From JBMNMS01 sp050953445 (GTDB taxonomy: Bacteria > Bacillota > Clostridia > Peptostreptococcales > Anaerovoracaceae), in contig JBMNMS010000002.1 of NCBI GenBank assembly GCA_050953445.1, positions 62,001 to 126,000 on the forward strand: DNA of 64,000 nucleotides, given 5' to 3'. Both the position numbers and the translations under genes were made by a program. Below are positions 1-12,604 of the stretch, one piece after another. How positions within the stretch are numbered: position 1 is the stretch's first letter; each line of letters opens with the position of its first letter. A model generated the notes under the pieces. The model had not been told where the DNA came from. It was given only the letters and a program-made list of their open reading frames with translations, and made no database searches.

Positions 1-1
1 C

Positions 2-2500
2 CTTTGCAACTTAACAGAGGAATTTGATAAAGAATATATGAAGCAGAAGAACAGCAAGGGCTTAGTGGATTTTTCCGATGTGGAGCATTATGCCCTAAAA
101 ATTCTAAATCTTCCGATGGCAGCGGAGGAATGTAAAAGGAAATACCGCTATATTTTCATAGATGAATATCAGGATAGCAATCTTGTTCAGGAGGCTTTAA
201 TAGGGAAGATATGCAGGGAATCCAATCTATTTATGGTGGGTGATGTAAAACAAAGTATTTATAAATTCAGGTTGGCAGAGCCGCAAATATTCATCGACAG
301 GTATGAAGCGTATAAGAATTCACAGCCTTTTGCTCCCAACAAGAAATTGGATTTGAATCGGAATTTTAGAAGCAAGGGAACAATAATTGAAACTATTAAC
401 TGGATCTTCAGGTGTATTATGAACCTTTCTACTGCTGGTATAGCTTATGACGAGGATGCGGCTTTATACCAGGGATTAAGCTACCCTCAGGGGATGGAGA
501 GGCCGGTATCCCTGCACATCGTTGAAAGCAAGGATAAAAATGAGCATTCAGAGTCTGGCGACCAATTGATGGATGAAATTAAGGAGATGAAAAAAATTGA
601 AATTGAAGCCGCGGCTGCAGCTAAGATTTTAAGTCAGAATTTAGGCAAGCCATTTTATGATACCAAACGGCAGATTGTTAGGCCACTACAGAAGAAGGAT
701 ATGGTCATATTGCTTAGAAGTGCTTCCGGTGCGGGTCAGGCCTATGCGGATGCTCTATCACAGGCGGGAATCCCGGCTTATCTAGATGTGGGAGATGATT
801 TTTTTGACACGTTGGAGATTTCGGTTTTTTTAAATTTGTTAAAAATAATAGATAACAGAAAACAGGATATCCCTCTGTTGAGCGTGTTGCGCTCCCCCAT
901 ATTTAATTTCTCCTTGCAGGATTTGGCTGAAATAAGGGTGGTTAAAAAAGAAGGTTCTTTCGAAGAGGCCTTTGCCCTTTGTGCAAAGGGGGAAGACGAT
1001 CTTGCTGAAAAATGCAAAAAAGCTTTAGGTGAAGTTGGCCTTTGGCGGGAATGGAAGGCATATTATCCTTTGGAGGAATTGCTCTGGAAACTGCTTATGG
1101 AAACAGGATATTATCACTATATCGGAGCTGTTCCGGGGGGAATTCTGAGGCAGGCTAATCTGAGGATGCTTGTGGAGAAAGCTTCCGCTTATAGAAAGGG
1201 GCAGGATCGGGGACTGTTTGGTTTCATTAATTACGTAGAGACTCTTAAAAGGCTTAAAGTGGCGACGCCCCAGGTAAAAATGTGCTCAGAGAGCGATGAC
1301 GTAGTCAGAATAATGACCATACATAAGAGCAAGGGTCTGGAATTTCCATTTGTTCTCATAGGAAACTTGAATAGAAGGTTTAATAGGGATAAAAAAAGCA
1401 AAGGTGTCAGCCTGCATAAGGATTTAGGCTTCGCATTGCCCCGGGTGGATAAGGAAAGACGATTTTTTAGGCCTACCATAATAAAGAATATTATCGATAC
1501 TGAAAAGGAGGGGGAGAATCTGGCTGAGGAAATCAGGGTTCTTTATGTTGCTATGACAAGGGCAATGGACAGGATGGTACTTTTGGGGACCCTGAGTGAT
1601 TTCGACAGTGAGTGGGAAGGAGCTGAATATAAAGATCCGGGTGATGGCAGAGGGAATTCCTATATGGATTTTCTGCTTCCTTCTCTTAAAGGGAAAGAAG
1701 GATTGACAATTAAAAGACACGACATAGTTGAACTATCTGAATGGATGGAAGGGAAAAAGGATAAGGACAAAGTGGTTCTTAAGGCATTGGAGGAGGGATT
1801 CCCCATCTTTGATAACGAGGGTTTGGATGAAATAAATGGTAGGTTACAGTGGAAATATCCACACATGGATGCGGTTGAAACAAAGTCCAAGTTCAGCGTT
1901 ACCAGGTTGATAGAAGAATACAACAAGGAAAGATCGAAGGTATTTCATAGGAACAGAGGGACTTTATCTGTTCCCGGATTTACCAACGTGAAAACAAAAC
2001 TAACCGGTGCTGAAAAGGGGACTATATTACACAGGATAATGGAGCATATTCCCTTTACGGATCATGCTAAAAAAGTGTCCGCCATCGAAGAATTCGTAAA
2101 TGATTTGGTGAAGGGAGAAATCCTTACGGAGACAGAGGCAAGGGCTGTGGATCTTACCCTTATCAGGAATTTCTTTCTGTCGGATTTGGGGCGGCGGGCC
2201 ATTGAAAGTGATGAGGTTTATCGCGAAGTCTCCTTTAACCTTAAGATGGAGCGGAAGGGCGAGCCTATCTTGGTGCAGGGGACTATTGACTGCTATTTCA
2301 AAGGGAGGGAGGACGAATACGTTCTTTTGGATTATAAGTCTAATTTCATTATCGATAAGGTGGAAGCTATAGAGAATCTTGTGGAAATTTATGAACCTCA
2401 ATTAAATATTTATAGGGAGGCCTTGGAAAGGATTCAAAACATCAGGGTATCCGAAATGTATATTTATTTGTTTAGCCTGGGAAGAGCCATAAGAATTTAG
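2..2500 (+). CDS. addA: AddA helicase-nuclease subunit, C-terminal part (5' end outside window)
   Basis: C-terminal ~832 residues of AddA, the subunit of AddAB that combines a UvrD/SF1 3'-5' helicase with a RecB-type nuclease and processes double-strand breaks for recombination. The frame is open to the left edge; the family is about 1,200 residues, so Walker A and the true start are missing. Visible are helicase motif II (FIDEYQDSN), the motif V region (TIHKSKGLEFPFV) and motif VI (LYVAMTRA). The C-terminal nuclease shows GTILHRIMEHI, then GTIDCYF, then LLDYKSN and QLNIYREAL, the H...D...DYK...QxxxY set of AddA/RecB nucleases, so both activities look intact. addB would normally lie just upstream. 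The usual downstream partner sbcD is absent as an intact gene. Confidence 0.95.
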   Translation, partial: LCNLTEEFDKEYMKQKNSKGLVDFSDVEHYALKILNLPMAAEECKRKYRYIFIDEYQDSNLVQEALIGKICRESNLFMVGDVKQSIYKFRLAEPQIFIDRYEAYKNSQPFAPNKKLDLNRNFRSKGTIIETINWIFRCIMNLSTAGIAYDEDAALYQGLSYPQGMERPVSLHIVESKDKNEHSESGDQLMDEIKEMKKIEIEAAAAAKILSQNLGKPFYDTKRQIVRPLQKKDMVILLRSASGAGQAYADALSQAGIPAYLDVGDDFFDTLEISVFLNLLKIIDNRKQDIPLLSVLRSPIFNFSLQDLAEIRVVKKEGSFEEAFALCAKGEDDLAEKCKKALGEVGLWREWKAYYPLEELLWKLLMETGYYHYIGAVPGGILRQANLRMLVEKASAYRKGQDRGLFGFINYVETLKRLKVATPQVKMCSESDDVVRIMTIHKSKGLEFPFVLIGNLNRRFNRDKKSKGVSLHKDLGFALPRVDKERRFFRPTIIKNIIDTEKEGENLAEEIRVLYVAMTRAMDRMVLLGTLSDFDSEWEGAEYKDPGDGRGNSYMDFLLPSLKGKEGLTIKRHDIVELSEWMEGKKDKDKVVLKALEEGFPIFDNEGLDEINGRLQWKYPHMDAVETKSKFSVTRLIEEYNKERSKVFHRNRGTLSVPGFTNVKTKLTGAEKGTILHRIMEHIPFTDHAKKVSAIEEFVNDLVKGEILTETEARAVDLTLIRNFFLSDLGRRAIESDEVYREVSFNLKMERKGEPILVQGTIDCYFKGREDEYVLLDYKSNFIIDKVEAIENLVEIYEPQLNIYREALERIQNIRVSEMYIYLFSLGRAIRI

Positions 2501-2622
2501 GAATATTATTAGGGATAAAAAAGGAGACGTACCCATCATGGTATTGTTTCTTCATACCATTCTGCCAGCGATGAAAACACACAGGCCCGGATTTACGCCT
2601 CCCCTTATTGATTAACTCTAAC

Positions 2623-4074
2623 TTATTCCATAGCTTTTAAAGCTAACTCCCTATCTAATTCTCTTTGTTCAAGAACCTTTTCATATTCTTCTTCTGTCAT
2701 CATTTCCATGGATATACCAGTGTAACCGTAGAAGATAGAAACTATGGGATTAAACCAGGACAGAACCGCGAAGGGGCCATATCCCCCCGGTCCCCATTGT
2801 TTTACACCCAAGAATCCTGTCATGGTGGCACCGCAGGTGTTCCAAGGCACAAGGTTGGAGGTCACCGTTCCGGAATCCTCCAGACACCGGGAGAGATTCT
2901 TAGCTTTTAGCCTTCTATCCTCAAAGGCTTGCTTGTACATTCTTCCGGGAAGTATTATGGCAAGATATTGATCACAGGCTACTATGTTTACGAAGATGCA
3001 TGAAATGACCGTGGTTAATACAAGGGAGCCTCTGCCCTTGACCAGATTCAGCAGGGCTTCTGCCAGGGTTTTCAGTTGGTCTGTGGCATCCATAACCCCA
3101 CCAAAAACCATTGCGCAGATAATCAGGGAGATAGTCCACATCATGCTTTGCATCCCGCCTCCCGTAAGGAGGTCCGCTATATCTCCATTTGCATTAATGG
3201 ATTCGTAACCGTAGTTTAAGGTTGATGCCCAGGTGAGCCAACCGGTGCTGTTAGGCTGAAAAACAGTGCATACCAATCCCAAGAGTGCGCCGCCTAAGAG
3301 GCTGGGTAGCGCCGGAAGCCTAAAAGCAACAGCAACTATGACGAATAGTGGAGGGATTAATAACAGGGGAGAAATTAAAAATTCTTCCTTGATAGCATCC
3401 AACATCGTGGTGACCTGGTCAGCTTCAAAGTTCCCTCCGCGGCCGAAACCCAGAAAGAGGTATACTGCCAATGCAACTATCAGGGAAGGGGTGACCGTCC
3501 ATATCATATGGCGTATATGATCGAAGAGGTTTGATCCCGCAACAGCAGGTGCTAAATTAGTGGTATCTGAGAGAGGGGACATCTTATCACCGAAGTATGC
3601 ACCGGATACTACTGCGCCCGCAGTCATGGCAGGGTTTATGTCCAGCCCCATCCCTACCCCAATGAGGGCTACGCCTATTGTTCCGGCGGTGCTCCACGAG
3701 CTGCCTGTAGCCAGGGAGACTACACTGCAGAGCAGGCAGGAGGCAAAAAGGAAAATTCCCGGACTGAGAATTTTAAGACCGTAATATATCATTGATGGAA
3801 CCACTCCCCCTGCTATCCAGGAGCCAATCATCATGCCGACGGTCATCAGGATTAACATGGCCTGCATGGAACGGGAAATAGAATTGATAATGCCCTTCTC
3901 GATATAAGCCCATTTCCAGCCATTGATAGAGGCAAAGATAACCGCTACACCAGCAGCAACAACAAGGGCGATGTGGCCTTCTTCATCCCCTGCCAGTACA
4001 ATTTCATAAAATAGAAGCACGAGCAATGTGATGATGGACACAAAGACCTGCCACATAGGGATTTTTCTACCCAT
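2623..4074 (-). CDS. nhaC: Na+/H+ antiporter, NhaC family
   Basis: Integral membrane antiporter of the NhaC type, expected to exchange cytoplasmic Na+ (or a small solute such as malate for lactate in some members) for protons. The 483 residues match the family length and carry about 11-12 hydrophobic segments from residue 8 on. Recognisable blocks are ATGSSWSTAGTIGVAL and SGAYFGDKMSPLSDTTNLAP near residues 120-170 and SRCLEDSGTVTSNLVPWNTC near 395-415, which are NhaC hallmarks. The start is supported by TAAGGAGG just upstream on the minus strand. It stands alone, convergent with addA and divergent from the rRNA operon, with its own promoter. Substrate cannot be decided from sequence. Confidence 0.9.
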   Translation of the reverse strand: MGRKIPMWQVFVSIITLLVLLFYEIVLAGDEEGHIALVVAAGVAVIFASINGWKWAYIEKGIINSISRSMQAMLILMTVGMMIGSWIAGGVVPSMIYYGLKILSPGIFLFASCLLCSVVSLATGSSWSTAGTIGVALIGVGMGLDINPAMTAGAVVSGAYFGDKMSPLSDTTNLAPAVAGSNLFDHIRHMIWTVTPSLIVALAVYLFLGFGRGGNFEADQVTTMLDAIKEEFLISPLLLIPPLFVIVAVAFRLPALPSLLGGALLGLVCTVFQPNSTGWLTWASTLNYGYESINANGDIADLLTGGGMQSMMWTISLIICAMVFGGVMDATDQLKTLAEALLNLVKGRGSLVLTTVISCIFVNIVACDQYLAIILPGRMYKQAFEDRRLKAKNLSRCLEDSGTVTSNLVPWNTCGATMTGFLGVKQWGPGGYGPFAVLSWFNPIVSIFYGYTGISMEMMTEEEYEKVLEQRELDRELALKAME

Positions 4075-4143
4075 AATAATTCCTCCTTATAATATGTATT
4101 GTTTAGAATACAAGATTTAATGATAAAGTCCTGAATTTTGTCT

Positions 4144-4173
4144 ATTTTACAACAGTGACTCACTAAAAGTCAA
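4144..4173 (-). promoter_or_regulatory. Promoter of the NhaC-type antiporter gene
   Basis: On the minus strand TTGACT (4168-4173) is followed after 18 bp by TAAAAT (4144-4149), a good sigma-A pair about 70 bp upstream of the antiporter start. Confidence 0.6.
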
Positions 4174-4274
4174 CATTTTGAGCAGGGTTATAGAGAAGTC
4201 CACAGGCATGGAAAGCTATCACCCGGTATTCTTAACAGACTTTTTTTAATCGCCGTTTTTTTTCAAAAAAGCTG

Positions 4275-4303
4275 TTGACAAGGAGAAGAAGGTTTGCTAT
4301 TCT
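4275..4303 (+). promoter_or_regulatory. rRNA operon promoter P1
   Basis: TTGACA (4275-4280), exactly 17 bp, then TATTCT (4298-4303). It lies about 345 bp before 16S. Tandem sigma-A promoters are normal for Firmicutes rRNA operons. Confidence 0.75.
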
Positions 4304-4394
4304 AAATGAGCTGCCACAACTGAGGGTGGGAAGCCCCCGACCTATTAGGCAAAAAAAGATGTAAAAAAAGCGACAATAAAGTAAAAAAAAGAGG

Positions 4395-4426
4395 TTGACA
4401 AAGAGTCGCGGTTGAGGTAGTATAAT
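4395..4426 (+). promoter_or_regulatory. rRNA operon promoter P2
   Basis: A perfect TTGACA (4395-4400) precedes GTAGTATAAT. Read as TAGTAT (4418-4423) the spacer is 17 bp; read as TATAAT (4421-4426) it is 20 bp. The first reading fits sigma-A spacing better. A CCCGAAG/CTTCGGG hairpin (4461-4478) follows in the transcribed leader. Confidence 0.75.
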
Positions 4427-4487
4427 ATACGCGCCTTAGGAGGGAAGCCTGACTAAGGCCCCCGAAGAAAGCTTCGGGAAGAACCTT

Positions 4488-4507
4488 GAAAACTGCATAG
4501 TGCAGAA
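4488..4507 (+). other. 16S precursor processing stalk, 5' arm
   Basis: The leader segment around AAAACTGCATAGTGCAG is complementary to 6181-6199 just after 16S (TTTCTGCACTATGAGTTTT), with one extra base on the 5' side. Pairing brings both ends of 16S together in the long stem cut by RNase III in Firmicutes pre-rRNA. The same CCTTGAAAACTG text recurs before 23S. Confidence 0.75.
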
Positions 4508-4646
4508 ATTGAGTAAAGAAACAAGTACCATGATCAAGAGATTATGCTACTCGTTAATTCCAAGCACAAAACAAATAATAAGGAAAACAAACGCAACGCG
4601 TTTGATCCATGAGCAAGGTTAAATGGCGCAAGCCTTTTAATACAAT

Positions 4647-6169
<1,523 letters not shown>

Positions 6170-6240
6170 GGATATTACTCTTTCTGCACTATGAGTTTTA
6201 TTTTTCTGTGTTTCACAACATAGGGGATGAACAAGCATAG

Positions 6241-6317
6241 GGGCTTGTAGCTCAGGTGGTTAGAGCGCGCGCCTGATAAGCGCGAGGTCGGAGGTTCGAG
6301 TCCCCCCAAGCCCACCA
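6241..6317 (+). tRNA. tRNA-Ile (GAT)
   Basis: 77-nt tRNA in the 16S-23S spacer. The acceptor GGGCTTG pairs with CAAGCCC, the anticodon loop reads CTGATAA with anticodon GAT at 6275-6277, the T loop is GTTCGAGTC, and the 3' CCA is encoded. No tRNA-Ala accompanies it in this spacer. Confidence 0.97.
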
Positions 6318-6361
6318 CCATACATTTTTTATGTATACGGCCGCAGGCCAAAGAAGTTAGG

Positions 6362-6386
6362 AACCTTGAAAACTGAATAATGTAAT
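6362..6386 (+). other. 23S precursor processing stalk, 5' arm
   Basis: AACCTTGAAAACTGAATAATGTAAT is complementary, with few mismatches, to 9485-9509 downstream of 23S. Together they form the RNase III processing stem that encloses 23S. Confidence 0.8.
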
Positions 6387-6570
6387 AAAAATTTACAACG
6401 AAAACGAATCGAGTTAAACCAAACTAAGAAATAGTCTTTCTTAGCGACGGGATAACTACAATTTTCAATGTAAACCGAGAAAACCAGAAAATCACTAAGT
6501 TTCTTAACGAAACAAAGAAGTCTGCTACGCTAGGCAGACGAAAGCTGATAAACAGTCGAAAGACTGAAAA

Positions 6571-9469
<2,899 letters not shown>

Positions 9470-9524
9470 ATTGGTTTTCAAAGAATTACATTGTTCAGTT
9501 TTGAGGGTTTTACCTTCAAAGATA

Positions 9525-9640
9525 TTTGGTGAGTATAGCAGAGAGGATACACCTGTTCCCATCCCGAACACAGAAGTTAAGCTCTCTAGCGCCGACGGTA
9601 CTTGGCGGGAAGCTGCCTGGGAGAATAGGTCCTTGCCAAT
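9525..9640 (+). rRNA. rrf: 5S ribosomal RNA
   Basis: About 116 nt, 55 nt after 23S. The 5' TTTGGTGAGTATAGCAGAG and 3' GGTCCTTGCCAA ends form helix I, and CCCATCCCGAACACAGAAGTTAAG is the conserved loop B/C region. Exact ends are uncertain by 1-3 nt. Confidence 0.95.
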
Positions 9641-9685
9641 TCGATTGAAAGGAAGCACTACGCTTGTAGCGCTTTCTTTCAAAAT

Positions 9686-9760
9686 GGCCCCATGGTCAAG
9701 CGGTTAAGACACCGCCCTTTCACGGCGGTAACCCGGGTTCGAGTCCCGGTGGGGTCACCA
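9686..9760 (+). tRNA. tRNA-Glu (TTC)
   Basis: 75-nt tRNA just after 5S. Acceptor GGCCCCA pairs with TGGGGTC, the anticodon arm CCGCC/GGCGG carries TTC at 9719-9721, the T arm is CCGGGTTCGAGTCCCGG, and CCA is encoded. Confidence 0.97.
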
Positions 9761-9816
9761 ATCTTCCGAAAGCCTGACCGTTGGAGAAGAAACAGCGGTT
9801 GGGTTTTTGATTATCT

Positions 9817-9901
9817 GCGGGTGTGGTGGAACTGGCAGACACGCAAGATTTAGGTTCTTGTGTCGCAAGATGTGCAGGTTCGAGTCCTGTCACCCGCACC
9901 A
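9817..9901 (+). tRNA. tRNA-Leu (TAG)
   Basis: 85-nt class II tRNA. Acceptor GCGGGTG pairs with CACCCGC, the anticodon loop is TTTAGGT with TAG at 9851-9853, a variable arm follows, the T loop is GTTCGAGTC, and CCA is encoded. It is the last gene of the rRNA operon. Confidence 0.97.
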
Positions 9902-9916
9902 TATCGAAAGTCAAAG

Positions 9917-9955
9917 ATGGATACCATGAGATTGAAGGTTCTGGTATCCATTTTT
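9917..9955 (+). terminator. rRNA operon terminator
   Basis: ATGGATACCA (9917-9926) pairs perfectly with TGGTATCCAT (9942-9951), followed by TTTTC. It is 15 nt after tRNA-Leu and sits between convergent transcription units. Confidence 0.85.
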
Positions 9956-10005
9956 CTTTGCAGAAGTTCTTTGTTTTTTTGGAATAGCTATATTTTAAAT
10001 GATTT

Positions 10006-12255
10006 CTAAACCTTTTGGGTCCGCTGCTTTAAAAAATCTATTGCATCTTTTTCAGGTAGGGGCTTACTTATATGGAATCCCTGGATTATATCGCAACCAT
10101 GCTCTATCAGATAATCCATTTGGGGCTCCGTTTCAACTTCTTCTGCTACAGTCCTTAGTCCTAGCCGATGTGCCATGGTGATGATATCCTGAGTTATAAG
10201 GGGGCCATTCTGACTGATTTTATCGATGAAGGTGTGATCGATTTTTAATATGTCTACGTCCATATTTCGCAGTTCGGATAATGAAGAATAACCGGTTCCA
10301 AAGTCATCCAGGGCTATTGAGATTCCAAGCTCTCTCAATAGTTTTAAATTCATTTTTGCTATTTCCAGATTTTCGATCAGGGCTGATTCCGTTATTTCAA
10401 AGACTAAATTTCCATAATACTTGGGGGATGTATCTGTAAGGGACTTTACGGTATCAATAAATCCTTCCCGCAACAATTGGAGCCCCGAGATGTTGACTGC
10501 TATAAAGGTATTGGTGTAGCCTTCCGCATGCAGGCGTTCTAAGAAGTTAAAGGCCTTATTGAGAATCACACCTCCCAATGGGAAGATTAAATTACGCCTT
10601 TCGGCAATATCGATGAATTCAGCAGGTTGTATCTGGCCAATATTGTGAACAGTCAATCTGGCCAGAGCCTCAAAGCCAATAATATCAGATGTTTTTGCAC
10701 AAAAAAGGGGCTGATAGTGCAGTTGAATACAGTCTTTGCATTTTCCCTCGATAACAGAAAGTAGGGCCTTTTCGATGGCTTCCTCACGTATCAAGGCATC
10801 CCTCATGTCATGGGTAAATACAATGAAATCTTTTGATTCTTCTTTTTTTAAAGTGCTTATAGCAAGAGAGGCATCGTGAAGAACACGTCCAACGGAAAAA
10901 TCGGGATCGTAAAGCTCATAGATTGAAATCTTCAAATTTAGATACTCATGCTTTAGTGTATTTTTTTCCGGGCTTCTGTAGTCCTTCAGTATTTGTTTTG
11001 AAAGGTTCTCAAGCTCTGTAATTTCGCCATATTGTTCTACAACCATTACAAACTTGTCGGCATCCAGCCGGAAGAGCTTGCCTTTGGGGGGAATGTGATC
11101 TGAGTAGATTTTAACCGTTTGCTGTAAGACCTTATCCCCATATTCGTAACCGTGGGTATGATTAATCAGGTTGAAATTTGACAGGTTTAACAGCATGATT
11201 GCAGTTTTGCCATGATTGCAGTCCTTGATTTTTGAGGGTAGAAACCATTTCAAATAATTATCGTTTGGAAGACCGGTCAGCCCGTCATAAAAGGCCATTT
11301 TAACGCTAAATTTCCTTTTGCGATATGCGTAGAATAAAACACCTGATAAAATCAAAGAGATGATAAAGAATCTCAAAACATTTTCTACAATAAGGCGATT
11401 AATATCGGTGGTAATAATTTTGGATGACCAGACAACGGTAAGAGTGCCAAGCTTTTCGCCGTCGTAAAATACGGGGGCACAGACATGCAGCAGGCCATTA
11501 TTCATAAAGCCCTTCCCTATTTTAGGTGTATCAGACATAAAGTGATTATGAATGTCCTCATCATCGAAGGACACTCCTGCGTATTCCGCCGTTCCGCTGG
11601 CAATTAGATTATAATCAGTATCTGTAAAGAAGATGTTTTCAATGAATCTGTTTTCAATAAAGTCTTCGATAAGCTTTTCGACGCTGAAGGCTTGTAGAAA
11701 TTTGTCAATTCGTTCCGATGAAATCCCTATTTGCACGATACTCCCATCTTTGCTTTTTACATATGCGTATTTGGTAAGCATTCCAGATACGGAGTTGACG
11801 CGGATCTCTTCAGTGGATGTAGTCTGATCGCTTGCTAAAAGGTGTTGCACGGGGTGGCTTTCATACGCCTTCCATCCAATGTGATTTGCTTCCGTGCTTT
11901 TAATGATTATTCCTCTTTGATTATATAAATTGATTTCGTCAACGGAATACTTTTCCGCCACCTGATTCAAGCCTCCGGAATCAACACCATCACTTGCTTG
12001 CAGTAGAATCTCACCTATTAGCAGCAGTTTTTCATCCACCATTACTGCGATAATTTCTGTTGCAGCCCTCGAGTTATGGATCCTTCTAATATAGCTGTCT
12101 ACCAAGCTGAGAGAATATTCTTCAATAGAGTCATAGGTTTTGTCAATATGGCTTTTTATATTAAAAGATGTGACCAGGGCAAACACAAGAAATAGGATGG
12201 CAAATGGTATTAGAAAAGACTTTATATCCACCTTCTTTAGTTTTTCTCTGGTCAT
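10006..12255 (-). CDS. Membrane c-di-GMP phosphodiesterase: sensor, degenerate GGDEF, EAL
   Basis: Predicted to hydrolyse cyclic di-GMP to pGpG at the membrane. A transmembrane segment (residues 13-33), an extracellular Cache-like sensor (about 35-285) and a second segment (294-312) precede a GGDEF domain (320-475) and an EAL domain (about 490-740). The GGDEF signature is RLDADKF, so cyclase activity should be lost and this domain is probably regulatory. The EAL domain keeps FEALAR, VNIS, EITES, DDFGTGYSSL, KID, an AEEVE version of AEGVE, and QGFHISKPLP, so metal and catalytic residues look complete. The start has TAAGGAGG upstream. It is divergent from the HD-GYP gene across a 349-bp spacer. 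Confidence 0.9.
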   Translation of the reverse strand: MTREKLKKVDIKSFLIPFAILFLVFALVTSFNIKSHIDKTYDSIEEYSLSLVDSYIRRIHNSRAATEIIAVMVDEKLLLIGEILLQASDGVDSGGLNQVAEKYSVDEINLYNQRGIIIKSTEANHIGWKAYESHPVQHLLASDQTTSTEEIRVNSVSGMLTKYAYVKSKDGSIVQIGISSERIDKFLQAFSVEKLIEDFIENRFIENIFFTDTDYNLIASGTAEYAGVSFDDEDIHNHFMSDTPKIGKGFMNNGLLHVCAPVFYDGEKLGTLTVVWSSKIITTDINRLIVENVLRFFIISLILSGVLFYAYRKRKFSVKMAFYDGLTGLPNDNYLKWFLPSKIKDCNHGKTAIMLLNLSNFNLINHTHGYEYGDKVLQQTVKIYSDHIPPKGKLFRLDADKFVMVVEQYGEITELENLSKQILKDYRSPEKNTLKHEYLNLKISIYELYDPDFSVGRVLHDASLAISTLKKEESKDFIVFTHDMRDALIREEAIEKALLSVIEGKCKDCIQLHYQPLFCAKTSDIIGFEALARLTVHNIGQIQPAEFIDIAERRNLIFPLGGVILNKAFNFLERLHAEGYTNTFIAVNISGLQLLREGFIDTVKSLTDTSPKYYGNLVFEITESALIENLEIAKMNLKLLRELGISIALDDFGTGYSSLSELRNMDVDILKIDHTFIDKISQNGPLITQDIITMAHRLGLRTVAEEVETEPQMDYLIEHGCDIIQGFHISKPLPEKDAIDFLKQRTQKV

Positions 12256-12348
12256 GGGGCATGCCTCCTTAGTATGTCCGGTTACGGGGATGGGGTTTTG
12301 ATGTTTTCATTCGACAAAATTCTACTTATTAAATACTATCATATAGCA

Positions 12349-12378
12349 TTGCAAATGTGAGTAATAATTGAGTATAAT
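12349..12378 (+). promoter_or_regulatory. Promoter for the HD-GYP gene leader
   Basis: TTGCAA (12349-12354), 18 bp, TATAAT (12373-12378). Transcription would start near 12385 and give a leader of about 220 nt before the GTG start at 12605. A second TATAAT lies at 12512-12517 without a good -35. Confidence 0.55.
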
Positions 12379-12403
12379 TACAAAAAAAACAAATTAATTA
12401 AAT

Positions 12404-12573
12404 CGTAAGTTTAACCGAAGGCAAAGAAGAGATGCAAAGCATGCAGGGATAAATTCGACAAATAGTCTTCTATATCGCAAAAAATATAGATACAGATCCC
12501 AAAAATCATGCTATAATAAGAGCGGTGAAATTAGGTGCCGTACATAACTAATTTTTGGACTGTACGGTTTTTT
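12404..12573 (+). promoter_or_regulatory. Structured leader with competing hairpins, possible riboswitch or attenuator
   Basis: After a G/A-rich segment with TAACCGAAGGCAAAG (12412-12426) and GATGCAAAGCATGCAGGGAT (12431-12450), GGGAT (12446-12450) can pair with ATCCC (12496-12500), enclosing the hairpin CTATAT/ATATAG (12470-12489). Then AAATTAG (12528-12534) can pair with CTAATTT (12549-12555), and this hairpin would sequester the 5' arm of the terminator CCGTACA/TGTACGG (12538-12567) plus a T run. The AAGGCAAA...GATGCAAAGC...AGGG text resembles the 5' half of c-di-GMP-I (GEMM) riboswitches. The P1b hairpin and the 3' tetraloop-receptor half are not recognisable, so class is not assigned. Confidence 0.4.
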
Positions 12574-12574
12574 T
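12538..12574 (+). terminator. Intrinsic terminator within the HD-GYP leader
   Basis: CCGTACA (12538-12544) and TGTACGG (12561-12567) form a 7-bp stem followed by seven or more T residues, about 30 bp before the GTG start. A terminator here only makes sense as conditional attenuation or as the end of a small RNA. Confidence 0.65.
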
Positions 12575-12604
12575 ATCGATATTTTTAAAAGGTGGTGAGG
12601 GTAA

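Noticed and set aside
2623..4163. Plus-strand frames inside the antiporter gene
   Set aside because: Shadow frames without ribosome sites; the minus-strand NhaC reading is unambiguous.
12412..12500. Complete c-di-GMP-I (GEMM) riboswitch
   Set aside because: Only the GGCAAA and GCAAAGC...GGG elements are similar. The P1b hairpin between them and the GGTAGCC...TTACC half are not present, so I keep it as a candidate leader only.
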